Of a stretch of DNA of 64,000 nt, positions 43,865 through 51,862 are shown in pieces. A program made the translations under genes and the position numbers. Each line of letters opens with the position of its first letter. The stretch's first letter is position 1. The stretch spans positions 1 through 64,000 of the forward strand of contig NZ_FOCX01000020.1 in assembly GCF_900110215.1 (NCBI RefSeq). Reading direction: 5' to 3'. The DNA comes from Halorientalis persicus (lineage in GTDB: Archaea > Halobacteriota > Halobacteria > Halobacteriales > Haloarculaceae). The notes beneath the pieces are model-generated. The model ran no database searches. It was not told where the DNA came from and saw nothing but the letters and a program-made list of their open reading frames with translations.

Positions 43865-44913
43865 ACCCCGAGCGCGGCGAGCAGGCGGTCGTTCTCGGCG
43901 GGCATCCGGACGGCGACCCGGAAGTGCGAGTCCAGTCCGCGGAAGGTCCGGGCGTCCCGGATCGCGATGTCGTGGTCGCGGGCCTCGGCGATGGCCGCGT
44001 CGACGGCCTCGCTCGACCCGGCGTCACAGAGGAGGAAGGGAGCGTCCGACTCGAACACGTCGAAGCGGTCGCCCAGTCGCGAGGCCATCCGGGGGCGCTC
44101 GCGGGCGATGCGCTGGCGGGTCTCGGCGACGAACTCCGTCTGTCGCAGACAGTGCGCGCCGACGGCGGCGGCGGGTTCGGATAGCGACCAGGTGAGTCGC
44201 GCGGCCGCGAGGCGCTCGCGGAGCTGGCCCGTCGCGACCGCAAAGCCGGCCCGCAGGCCGGGCAGGCCGAACATCTTGGTGAGCGAGCGGGCGACGATCA
44301 CGCCGTCTTCCCCCGCGAGCGAGGCGTCCTCGGTGAAATCGAGGAAGGCTTCGTCGACGAGCAAGACCGTCTCCGCCCGCCGACAGCGGTCGGCGTACTC
44401 GCGGAGCCGGGCGGGGTCGTACAGTTCGCCCGTGGGATTGTTCGGGTTACAGACCGCGACCATCGCGTGGTCGGCCGGATCGGCGTCGAGCAGTTCGTCG
44501 TGAGGGACGAACTCCGGTTCACCGCCCTGGAGGCGGACCTCGCGGCCGTACTCGCTGAACGACGGCGCGGGCACGAGGACCGACTCGCCGGAGTGGACGA
44601 CCGTGCCCATGGCGAGCCGGATGGCCGCGAGGCCGCCCGCGGTCGGGATCACGGACTCGGGGTCACAACCGACGTACTCGCCGGCAGGGACGCGGAACGC
44701 GGAGTAGTCGTCGGCGGGGTACTCGCGTGCGGTCGGGAGTGCGGTCTCGTAGATCCGCGGGACGGCCGCTGGATACGTCGGATTGGTGTTGGCGCTGAAA
44801 TCGAGCACCTCCCGGTCGTCGGAACTCCCGTGTGGCACTCGCGCATCGTCGGCGACCGGATCGTCGTCGTCGGACTCCCCCGAGAGCAGGGCGTCTACCG
44901 CGTCGGGATCCAT
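43861..44913 (-). CDS. cobD: threonine-phosphate decarboxylase-like PLP enzyme (CobD)
   Basis: 350 residues, class II aminotransferase fold. NTNPTYPAAVPRIYE at the start; VAVCNPNNPTGELYD; the PLP lysine in VARSLTKMFGLPGLRAGFA; Arg in RVAVRMPAENDRLL. The fold overlaps with histidinol-phosphate aminotransferase, but position among cob genes supports making aminopropanol phosphate from threonine phosphate for the nucleotide loop. ATG overlaps nothing upstream; 36 bases to cobY. Confidence 0.85.
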   Translation of the reverse strand: MDPDAVDALLSGESDDDDPVADDARVPHGSSDDREVLDFSANTNPTYPAAVPRIYETALPTAREYPADDYSAFRVPAGEYVGCDPESVIPTAGGLAAIRLAMGTVVHSGESVLVPAPSFSEYGREVRLQGGEPEFVPHDELLDADPADHAMVAVCNPNNPTGELYDPARLREYADRCRRAETVLLVDEAFLDFTEDASLAGEDGVIVARSLTKMFGLPGLRAGFAVATGQLRERLAAARLTWSLSEPAAAVGAHCLRQTEFVAETRQRIARERPRMASRLGDRFDVFESDAPFLLCDAGSSEAVDAAIAEARDHDIAIRDARTFRGLDSHFRVAVRMPAENDRLLAALGV

Positions 44914-44949
44914 CGCCAGTATCCAGTGTCGCCGGTCGAAATATACTTT

Positions 44950-45540
44950 TCATTCTTTCGGCTGGCCGAGCCGTGCAGCCAACCACCCCGCCACGGCCCC
45001 GTCGGTGGGCCGGTTGACGTTGACCGCCAGCCGCGCCGCCGACGTGACCCAGACACCTCCCTCGTCGCCACCCACGACGTTCAGCCCCGTCGGCGCGAGT
45101 TCCCGCCCGCCCTCTCGAAAGCTCGTGTCCACGCTCACCCCCAGCCGCCGTTTCAGGTCGGCGGGAACCGCGACGGTCAGCGAGTCGGCCGCGGCGTTCC
45201 GGGCGGCCTCGCAGGCCTCGTCGACCAGCGCGGACGAGAGCAGGGGGAGGTCGGCCACGCAGGTCACCGCGGGGCGGGAGAGTGTCGAGAGCGCCGCGTC
45301 CAGATCCGCGACGTACCCCTCGCCGGGTGTGTCGACGACCGCGACGCCGCGCTCGCGGAGGGAGGTCGCGGTCTCGGGCGTGTGGGGTGACACCGCGGCG
45401 ACGACCGAGTCAACCTCGCTTCCCGTGAGCGCGTCGTGGACGCGGTCGACCATGGGCCGGCCGGCCACCCGGTACAGGGGTTTCTCGACCGGTACATCGA
45501 GGCGGGTTCCCCGGCCGCCACACATCAGGAGAGCGTCCAC
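44950..45540 (-). CDS. cobY: adenosylcobinamide-phosphate guanylyltransferase
   Basis: 196 residues. N-terminus VDALLMCGGRGTRLDVPVEK is the nucleotidyltransferase signature loop. TCVADLPLLSS has the metal Asp. CobY is the archaeal non-orthologous replacement of bacterial CobU guanylyltransferase. GTG 45540 overlaps the cobS stop by 16 bases; an internal ATG (MCGGRG) is less likely because it would shorten the first strand. Confidence 0.85.
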   Translation of the reverse strand: MDALLMCGGRGTRLDVPVEKPLYRVAGRPMVDRVHDALTGSEVDSVVAAVSPHTPETATSLRERGVAVVDTPGEGYVADLDAALSTLSRPAVTCVADLPLLSSALVDEACEAARNAAADSLTVAVPADLKRRLGVSVDTSFREGGRELAPTGLNVVGGDEGGVWVTSAARLAVNVNRPTDGAVAGWLAARLGQPKE

Positions 45541-46403
45541 GCGATCACCCCCGCGTGGAGCGCGACGACGCGCGCGAGTTCGTTGGCCGCGCCGAACACG
45601 TCGCCGTTGACGCCACCGAGTCGTGCGTCGGCCCACCGCCAGAACACGAGCATCGTGAAGACGCCCCCCGTCAGCGCGACGGCCGCGGCCGGCGACGGCA
45701 CGCTCAGGATCGCGGCGGGCAGGGCCAGCACCACGGGGACGAGCAGGTCCCGGCCGCCGGAGACGCGAGTGAGCTGTGCGCCGAGTCCGTCGGCCGGCGC
45801 GGTCCCGAGACCGGCGAGCAGGGCCATCCCGAGTTTCGCGCTCACCTCCGCGGCGACGACGACGGCGAGTGCCGCGCGCGGTGGGAGACCCGCGAGCGCG
45901 GCCCCGGCAGCGACCAGCGCCGCCACCAGCAGAGCGAGCGCGAGCGTCCCGCCGACGCCGACCGCGCTGTCTTTCAGGACGCGTCGGCGGGCCGCGACGG
46001 GGTCTTCACCGCCGTGGACGACCGCCGCGTCCCCCACGTCCGCGACGCCGTCGGCGTGGTTGATCCCCGTGAGTGTGATCAAGCCGAGCGGAAAGAGGAC
46101 GGCCGCGGTCGCGACCGGGAGCGGGGCGAGAACGGGGACGGCGGCGAGCGCGCCGACGAGGTAGCCGACGGGGACGAACGCGGCCGGCGTCCGCCGGAAC
46201 GCGTCCCAGGATCGCCGGTCGGTGCCGACCGGCAACCGCGTGAGAAAGCCCAGCGACCCGCGGGCGGCGGCGGCGATCCGGGCAGGGAACGAGCCGGCCG
46301 GGTCGACCGACTCGGTGGTCGTCCCCGCCGACGGGTCGCCGTGTGACGAGTCCGACGCGGTGTCGTCGGACGCGTCGTCACGCGTCACACTGTCGTCGGA
46401 CAC
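45525..46403 (-). CDS. cobS: adenosylcobinamide-GDP ribazoletransferase (cobalamin synthase)
   Basis: 292 residues, about seven hydrophobic helices. LGFLTRLPVGT and LITLTGINHADGVADVGDAA (Asp-rich metal site), then RRRVLKDSAVGVGGTLAL, are CobS hallmarks. It joins adenosylcobinamide-GDP with alpha-ribazole in the membrane. GTG start at 46403, one base from the cbiB stop. The first ~40 residues are an acidic Ser/Asp/Thr-rich extension. Confidence 0.88.
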   Translation of the reverse strand: MSDDSVTRDDASDDTASDSSHGDPSAGTTTESVDPAGSFPARIAAAARGSLGFLTRLPVGTDRRSWDAFRRTPAAFVPVGYLVGALAAVPVLAPLPVATAAVLFPLGLITLTGINHADGVADVGDAAVVHGGEDPVAARRRVLKDSAVGVGGTLALALLVAALVAAGAALAGLPPRAALAVVVAAEVSAKLGMALLAGLGTAPADGLGAQLTRVSGGRDLLVPVVLALPAAILSVPSPAAAVALTGGVFTMLVFWRWADARLGGVNGDVFGAANELARVVALHAGVIAWTLS

Positions 46404-46404
46404 G

Positions 46405-47322
46405 TCAGCGCACCTCCGGGAGAACGACGAGCGCGGCCGTGAGCGCGTACGCGAGGCCGCCCGCGACGGCGACGGTCCGGACGGCCGCCCGGGCGTCCGC
46501 GACCGTGGGCAGGTTGGCATCGGCGTTGAGGACGTACACGTCCGGTTTCTCCAATCTGACATCGAGGCCCGCCGCGAGCGCTCCCATCGGCCACCCCGAG
46601 TTCGGCGAGGGGACCGACTCGACCCAGCGCGACGCGCGGCGGGTCGCGGTCGGTGCGCCAGTCGCCACCGCGAGCAACAGCGCACTCGCGCGGGCAGGCA
46701 CCCACATCGCCGCGTCGTCGAGCCGCGCCGGTCCCCAGCCGACGGGCTTTGATCGATAGCCCAGCATCGAGTCCATCGTGTTGACCGCCTTCACCCAGGC
46801 GGCCGCGGCCGCGCCGATCGCCGGTGAGAACTGTGCGCCGACGGCGAACGCCAGCAGCGGCGCGACCAGTCCGTCGGCGAGGTTCTCCGCGGCGCTCTCG
46901 ACGGCCGCGCTCCGGACCTGCCCGGCCGACAGCGCCGACGCGTCACGACCAGCCAGCGCCCGCAGTTCCTCGCGGGCGAGCGTGAGGTCTCGCTCGGTCG
47001 CCTCGCTCACAGTTCGGACCGCCGACAGCAACCGGCGGAGACTCGTCGTGACGAACAGCACCAGTCCCGCGACGGCCGCGCCCGCGAGTGGAGCGAACGC
47101 CGTCGCCGCCGCAACGACGGTCCAGACGAGCACGCCCGCGGCCAGCGGGAACGCCAGCGCGCCGACGAGACCGACCAGCCGCGGCGCGGGCCAGTCCCGG
47201 TCCAGTGCCCCGACCGCGCGGCCGAACCAGGCGACCGGATGGACGGGAGTCGGGAGTTCCGCGACCGCGGCGTCGAGGACGAGTGCCAGTCCGACGGCAC
47301 CGGCGGTCAGCACGGCCCGCAC
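46405..47322 (-). CDS. cbiB: adenosylcobinamide-phosphate synthase
   Basis: 305 residues with four or five hydrophobic helices. PTPVHPVAWFGRAVGALD and the conserved VESAAENLADGLVAPLLAFA plus VNTMDSMLGYRSKP identify CbiB/CobD of the corrinoid pathway. It attaches aminopropanol phosphate to adenosylcobyric acid. GTG start at 47322, seven bases after the HAD gene stop. Confidence 0.9.
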   Translation of the reverse strand: MRAVLTAGAVGLALVLDAAVAELPTPVHPVAWFGRAVGALDRDWPAPRLVGLVGALAFPLAAGVLVWTVVAAATAFAPLAGAAVAGLVLFVTTSLRRLLSAVRTVSEATERDLTLAREELRALAGRDASALSAGQVRSAAVESAAENLADGLVAPLLAFAVGAQFSPAIGAAAAAWVKAVNTMDSMLGYRSKPVGWGPARLDDAAMWVPARASALLLAVATGAPTATRRASRWVESVPSPNSGWPMGALAAGLDVRLEKPDVYVLNADANLPTVADARAAVRTVAVAGGLAYALTAALVVLPEVR

Positions 47323-47329
47323 ACCCCCG

Positions 47330-48010
47330 TCAGTCCCACGCGCGACCCTCCATGTACTCGCCGAACTCGGGGAGGGACACGTCCGCCAGAAGGACGTGGT
47401 TCGGGCCCGCCGCGTCGGACGCGTCGGCCGACGACTCGCGGTCCAGAACGCGACCGTCTGTCCGCGGGTCGTCGCCGACGTGCCACAGGTCCGTGAGGGG
47501 GGCATCAAGCGCCGTCGCGGCCGCCGTGAAGGCGCGGCGGTCGGGCTTGCGCCAGCCACAGCCGATGCTCGTGACCGTGGCGTCCAGCAGGTCCCGATCC
47601 ACAGCCGAGCGCGTGAGCACGCGCGAGACCAGATGCGGAACGCTGCAGTTCGAGAGAACGCCGACCGGGCCGTGAGCCGCGGCCGCGCGCACGACCGCGG
47701 CCGCCCCGTCCCGGGTCTCGACGTCGGGGTCGAACGCCGCGACGACGGCGCGTCTGATGGCCGTCCCGGGTGCGTCGACGCCACGGCTGGCGAGAGCGGC
47801 GCTGACGTGGGCCGGCAGCGGTACCGCCGCCCCGTCGGGCGCGTCGATGTGCCGTTCCCGGTAGGCGCTCGCCCAGTCGTCGGGCACGTCGACGTCCCTG
47901 TCTGACAGCGCCGTCGCGACCGCTGCCGCCGGATCCGAGGATCGGTCGACGTCCACCAGCGTCCCGAAGAGGTCGAACGAAACTGCCACGCGCGAATCCA
48001 CCCGCGGCAC
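47330..48010 (-). CDS. HAD-superfamily hydrolase at the head of the cobalamin operon
   Basis: 226 residues. HAD motif I SFDLFGTLVDVD, motif II VGVLSNCS, motif III near GCGWRKPDRRAF, motif IV LWHVGDDPRTDG. All catalytic positions are present. It is the first gene of the cob operon and only seven bases from cbiB. No alpha-ribazole-5'-phosphate phosphatase (CobC/CobZ) is encoded here, and this enzyme is a candidate for that missing step; that is inference from position. Confidence 0.8.
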   Translation of the reverse strand: MPRVDSRVAVSFDLFGTLVDVDRSSDPAAAVATALSDRDVDVPDDWASAYRERHIDAPDGAAVPLPAHVSAALASRGVDAPGTAIRRAVVAAFDPDVETRDGAAAVVRAAAAHGPVGVLSNCSVPHLVSRVLTRSAVDRDLLDATVTSIGCGWRKPDRRAFTAAATALDAPLTDLWHVGDDPRTDGRVLDRESSADASDAAGPNHVLLADVSLPEFGEYMEGRAWD

Positions 48011-48287
48011 TCACAAAAACGGCGCGGTCATCCGGCGACTACCAGCGACGAAGTGACAACCTACCGGCGCGAACGTCGCCGGGAAACCTCTCGGATTCGA
48101 TATCGGTAGCCGGACCTGCAAACCGCGGGGATACCGCCGCCATCCCCCGATTGAACGGTCTGGTACATTCAATAGTGCGAGGTTCGTCATCCCGTGATAT
48201 GACTGAGGCCCGAGGTCGCTATCCCCCCACCCACAGAACGACAGTGCGGTCTCGTACACACCCCCTGCGGACGGCGAGGTGATCCGG

Positions 48288-48476
48288 ATGGGTACGCTAC
48301 TGCGATTGAAGGAGTACCTGTCCCGCGAACAGTCGGAGGGGACCCAGTACGAGTGTCTCACCTGTCACGCGACGTTCGAGCGGCAACCACAGGTCTGTCC
48401 GGACTGTGGCGGCTACGACATCCGGTCGAGGGAGTGGCTGGACAGCGGTGGGCGTCCGCCAGAGAAGCGCGCGTAG
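48288..48476 (+). CDS. small zinc-ribbon protein
   Basis: 62 residues: MGTLLRLKEYLSREQSEGTQ, then YECLTCHATFERQPQVCPDCGG. The CxxC...CxxC pair marks a rubredoxin-like zinc ribbon. ATG 48288 chosen; GTG 48279 would add three residues. Divergent from the cobalamin operon, tail-to-tail with the HalOD1 gene. Confidence 0.72.
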   Translation: MGTLLRLKEYLSREQSEGTQYECLTCHATFERQPQVCPDCGGYDIRSREWLDSGGRPPEKRA

Positions 48477-48477
48477 C

Positions 48478-48780
48478 TCAGACCCCTTCCCGGAGTTCGA
48501 TCTCGCCGTCGCTGTGGACGACGACGAGCAGTCCCTCGTAGTTGAACGATAGCGACCCGTGGACTCCGGACTGCTCTGTGGTCGGCCCGAACACGTGGTC
48601 GAGCGCGTCCGGATCGACGTACTCGTCGAGCGGATCGAGCGCGGTGGGTTCGGCGTCTCTGACCGCACCCACGGCTTCGAGGACGCGGATGCTCGGGTTC
48701 TGCGTCGACGGGTCGTAGGAGGTCCGGTACGTTCCGGTCTCCGCATCGTACGTGACCTCCCTGTCGTCAGGGGGTGTCAT
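48478..48780 (-). CDS. HalOD1-domain protein
   Basis: 100 residues. The pattern SIRVLEAVGAVRDAEPTALDPL, VDPDALDHVF and GSLSFNYEGLLVVVHSDGEI is the haloarchaeal output domain 1, usually at the end of signalling proteins or alone as here. ATG at 48780. The biochemical role of the domain is not established. Confidence 0.82.
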   Translation of the reverse strand: MTPPDDREVTYDAETGTYRTSYDPSTQNPSIRVLEAVGAVRDAEPTALDPLDEYVDPDALDHVFGPTTEQSGVHGSLSFNYEGLLVVVHSDGEIELREGV

Positions 48781-48962
48781 AGCGATCTGGTTGGGTCTGC
48801 AGCGCCACACGACGACAGAATCCTCTCGTTCCGTGGTTGTCGGTCGGACTATTTAACGTATCGTTCTTCGGTCTGACACCGACACCGCCCGATGGCGCGG
48901 ATGGCGAAAATTGCAACTCGAAGAAGAGTTATCATGTCAGAAGAACTGTCGTGAACACAAGG

Positions 48963-49766
48963 ATGGGAACCGAGGACACGGGTGGGTCACTCCCCAGTTC
49001 GATGCGGCACAGGCGAATTCTGGACGTCGCGCGGCAGAATCCCGACGCGTCGGTCGACGACCTCGCGTCGATGGTCCCGAGCGCGACACCCGATCTGGTC
49101 GAACACGTCTTCGAGGAACACGGTGATCCCGCGGCCGAGGCGGACCCGTCGGACGCGTCGGCCGCCGTAGAGACCGGCACGGACGACCACGAGACGGCGG
49201 ACGACCACGAGACGGCAGGCGACTCGACAACAGCCGACTCGACGACGGACACGGCGTCCGACGGGTATCCCGAGCCGGACGATCTCTCGGAGAAACAACG
49301 TGAAGTGCTCGCTGTCGTCGCGGCCGAGCCGACGGCGACACAGGAGGCGATCGGCGAGCGCGTAGGCGTCTCGCGCGCGACCGTGAACAAACGCGTCAAC
49401 GGGATCGAGGGGTTCGAGTGGAGCAATCGCGAGTCCTTCGTCGACGCCGTCTTCGACGAACCACCGTCCCCCGGTGTGACGACGGACGGCGGCCCCGCGG
49501 CCGGGACACACGCGACAGACACGCGTGAGACGCCACCGCCCGAAGCGGAGGCCGACGACCCGCGCCCTGCGACGACCGAGCTGGAGACTACCCTCGACGA
49601 CCTCCAGAAACGAGTCGCGGCCCTCGAAGCGGCCCAGAGCGACGGGGGCGAGGGGTCGGTGTTCGACGACCCGGACCTCGTCCACAAGGTCGTCCACGCG
49701 TGTATGGACGCCGAGACGATCTCGGAGGACGAGGAACTCCGGATCCTCCAGGCGCTTCTTGAGTGA
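48963..49766 (+). CDS. HTH and coiled-coil putative regulator
   Basis: 267 residues. An N-terminal helical segment (RILDVARQNPDASVDDLASM) looks like a first HTH. A disordered Asp/Thr/His region follows with a DDHETAD repeat. A wHTH is at about 105-150 (LSEKQREVLAVVAAEPTATQ, RVGVSRATVNKRVNGI). A second linker and a coiled coil (LETTLDDLQKRVAALEAAQ) complete it, ending EDEELRILQALLE. Start could be ATG 48963 or GTG 48951. Targets unknown. Confidence 0.65.
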   Translation: MGTEDTGGSLPSSMRHRRILDVARQNPDASVDDLASMVPSATPDLVEHVFEEHGDPAAEADPSDASAAVETGTDDHETADDHETAGDSTTADSTTDTASDGYPEPDDLSEKQREVLAVVAAEPTATQEAIGERVGVSRATVNKRVNGIEGFEWSNRESFVDAVFDEPPSPGVTTDGGPAAGTHATDTRETPPPEAEADDPRPATTELETTLDDLQKRVAALEAAQSDGGEGSVFDDPDLVHKVVHACMDAETISEDEELRILQALLE

Positions 49767-49825
49767 GCGAAGACCGCCGTCCCGAGAGCCCTGTCACCCC
49801 CGGAGCGACACGAGGCTGACCGACC

Positions 49826-50350
49826 CTACTCGACGGCGATTCCGCCTTTCATCCCGAGCGAGAGGTGCGGGGTGCAGTGATACAGCGCGATCCCCTGCTG
49901 GTCCATCGTCGTCGTGAACTTGACGCCGGACCCGTCTTTCATGCCATCGGAGTCGAACGTGTAGTCGGATTCTCCGAGCTGGTCGGCGGGGCGTGCGACG
50001 ACGTCGTGCGGATTGCCGAGCCCGGTCCAGGACCACTCGACGACCGTCCCCGTCGAGACGACCACCGCCGGCGGCCCGTACGCGAAGTTCCCTTCGTTCC
50101 CGTCGGCACCGACCGAGATCGTCACCGTGTCCCGGCCGGTCCAGTCGAGCACTTCGCCGTGGTAGTTCGTCGCCGGTCTCCCGACGTCTGACGTCTGCAG
50201 CCACTCGTCGATCGTCGGATAGTCGCTCCCCGGGAGGGTCGGGGCGTCGTTTCCGGCGGCACGTCCACTGCTGGCGCTACACCCCGCGGTCCCGGCGACC
50301 ACGCCGGTACCGACGGCCCGAAGCAGCCAGCGGCGTGTGGTCTCGTCCAT
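49826..50350 (-). CDS. halocyanin-domain blue copper lipoprotein
   Basis: 174 residues. Tat motif TRRWLLRAVG at 5-14 and lipobox with Cys24 (GTAGC) give an exported lipoprotein. Copper ligands are visible: His in GNPHDVV, then Cys, His and Met in YHCTPHLSLGM. Halocyanins are small mobile electron carriers on the outer face of the membrane. Monocistronic; its promoter lies close to the tRNA-Tyr remnant. Confidence 0.87.
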   Translation of the reverse strand: MDETTRRWLLRAVGTGVVAGTAGCSASSGRAAGNDAPTLPGSDYPTIDEWLQTSDVGRPATNYHGEVLDWTGRDTVTISVGADGNEGNFAYGPPAVVVSTGTVVEWSWTGLGNPHDVVARPADQLGESDYTFDSDGMKDGSGVKFTTTMDQQGIALYHCTPHLSLGMKGGIAVE

Positions 50351-50472
50351 GTCCGTTCCACTGACCCGGGATCGTAAGTATGGCCGAGCGGTCTCCCGGT
50401 TTCTGAGAACGGGACGTTCGGCCCCAGCGCAGGCGGAAGCGGGCGGAGCGGGCGCTCGGAAGTGAGCGCCAC

Positions 50473-50603
50473 GAAAACCAGTCCGCCCTCCCCGATTTGA
50501 ACACCGAAAGACATTCCTGCTCGCTACGCTGCGCGGGCTGTGACTTCCGAGCCCTCGTTCGCTCCGCTCACGAGGACGGGGGACAAGTCGATCTACAGTC
50601 GAC
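50473..50603 (-). repeat. broken partial copy of tRNA-Tyr
   Basis: Two blocks repeat parts of the intact tRNA-Tyr gene. Block 1 (50473-50502) is identical over 30 bases to 50617-50646, covering the 3' flank, acceptor 3' strand and T-arm. Block 2 (50578-50603) matches 50647-50673 with one or two changes, covering the anticodon arm. A 75-base insert separates them and contains an inverted repeat around CTCGTTCGCTCCGCTCACGAG. The 5' half is absent, so no functional tRNA. Confidence 0.75.
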
Positions 50604-50625
50604 GCCGATCCGACGTGAAAACCAG

Positions 50626-50699
50626 TCCGCCCTCCCCGATTTGAACGGGGGGCAAGTCGATCTACAGTCGACTGCTCTACCAGTCTGAGCTAAGGGCGG
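50626..50699 (-). tRNA. tRNA-Tyr (GTA)
   Basis: The minus strand folds as a full cloverleaf: acceptor CCGCCCT / AGGGCGG with discriminator A; D-arm with GCTC...GAGC; anticodon stem GTCGA/TCGAC with loop CTGTAGA (anticodon GTA); T-arm CCCCG/CGGGG with TTCAAAT. C1-G72 and A73 are the identity elements of archaeal tRNA-Tyr. No intron. CCA is not encoded. Confidence 0.93.
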
Positions 50700-50886
50700 A
50701 CGCATTCCAACGTAGGACCACTGTCGGACTTAACCGTTATCATTCGAGAATCGCCCGCGGGCCCGTCTCCAGTACGGATCGGGAAACCGTCTTACTCACG
50801 GCGATCCCGTCGTCGCGGTGGCTGACGCCCGTCTGACACTCGGGAAGATTGAAATAGTTTGCCTGACTTGGTGTATGACAGGTCGA

Positions 50887-51444
50887 ATGAGCAAGATAAC
50901 GTTCCGCGCGGACGACGAACTCATCGAGCAACTCGAGGAGTTCGACGCGTCGAAAAGCGAGGTCATGCGCGAGGCTCTCCGGACGTACCTCGACGGGGCG
51001 ACCGACAGCACGCCCGAGCGTTCGGAGTCGGGCGCGTCGGGGACGCCGACGGAAGACAGCCTCGACGACCTCGTGGCGGAACGTGTGGACGCGATGATCG
51101 CCGACCGGCTGGAGACGGCGTTTACGCCGCGCCAGCCACAGGATATCAACGTAAACATCGCTCTCGACGGCGATTCCACCGAGTCCGACGACGTGAGCGT
51201 CGACGAGCGTAAGACGCCCGCCGAGGAGAGCGAGGACGTGTCAGACGCGGCCGCGGACGAGCGTGGTGCGTGCCAGCAATGCGGCGAAGAGCTGGGCTCT
51301 AACCACGTTTACTGCCCGAACTGCGGTGAGAAGGCAGCCCGGCGCGTCTTCTGTGAGTGCGGCGACGAGCTGCGTTCGGACTGGGCATTCTGCCCCGGCT
51401 GTGGCCGCCGGACCCCCGCAGCGGACGTGTTAGACCAACCGTAA
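50887..51444 (+). CDS. cdrL: RHH protein with double zinc ribbon (CdrL)
   Basis: 185 residues from ATG 50887 (ATG 50875 would add four). N-terminal ribbon-helix-helix MSKITFRADDELIEQLEEFD, then SEVMREALRTYL; an acidic linker; C-terminal double zinc ribbon CQQCGEELGSNHVYCPNCG and CECGDELRSDWAFCPGCG. Size, domains and place upstream of cdrS-ftsZ2 match CdrL of Halobacterium, which regulates the cdrS-ftsZ2 division operon. Confidence 0.82.
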   Translation: MSKITFRADDELIEQLEEFDASKSEVMREALRTYLDGATDSTPERSESGASGTPTEDSLDDLVAERVDAMIADRLETAFTPRQPQDINVNIALDGDSTESDDVSVDERKTPAEESEDVSDAAADERGACQQCGEELGSNHVYCPNCGEKAARRVFCECGDELRSDWAFCPGCGRRTPAADVLDQP

Positions 51445-51494
51445 CCCGCCGTAAACGATAGTTAGGCTGGCGTTTACTCCGATAATACGCCATT

Positions 51495-51657
51495 GTCTTA
51501 CGGTAGGGGAAACCTTTATAACCCAACAGTCTGATGTAAACCCTGCGTAAGACGGTGCGTCTTACACACCGGGCGCGACGCACAACAATCGGCTGCCGTG
51601 GTGCGATTTCCGGTGTGTAAAACACTGGGGCGCGGTGACATACCCCCACCGTCTTAC
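51495..51657. promoter_or_regulatory. cdrS-ftsZ2 control region with four GTCTTAC elements
   Basis: GTCTTAC occurs at 51495-51501, 51559-51565 and 51651-51657, and inverted at 51547-51553. The middle two form the palindrome GTAAGACGGTGCGTCTTAC (51547-51565). A TATA-like ACCTTTATAACC lies at 51512-51523, about 30 bases before that palindrome. GTGTAAAACAC at 51615-51625 is a further dyad. The RHH proteins CdrL and CdrS are the likely binders. Confidence 0.6.
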
Positions 51658-51676
51658 CCTAACAGGGGAACCAAAA

Positions 51677-51859
51677 ATGGAGCGTGTGACACTACGGATT
51701 CCGAAACAGCAGATCGAAGAGGTCGAACGAATGGTCGATTCCGGGGAATACCCGAACCGGAGCGAGGCCATACGGTCGGCCGTCCGCGACATGCTAAACG
51801 AACAGGAGGACTCCCGGGACTCCTCTGACAAACGCAAGCGGTCCTGGGCCAAGGTGTAG
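51677..51859 (+). CDS. cdrS: short RHH regulator (CdrS)
   Basis: 60 residues: [20 protein letters not shown], then [15 protein letters not shown], a clean ribbon-helix-helix domain, and a charged tail. Known in Halobacterium as a switch coordinating cell division, co-transcribed with ftsZ2. Here three bases separate it from ftsZ2. Start ATG 51677 follows GGGGAACC. Confidence 0.88.
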   Translation: MERVTLRIPKQQIEEVERMVDSGEYPNRSEAIRSAVRDMLNEQEDSRDSSDKRKRSWAKV

Positions 51860-51862
51860 ACG

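Noticed and set aside
48011-48287. Possible cobalamin riboswitch before the cob operon
   Set aside because: No B12-box-like conserved sequence or fitting fold was seen, and such riboswitches are not established in haloarchaea.
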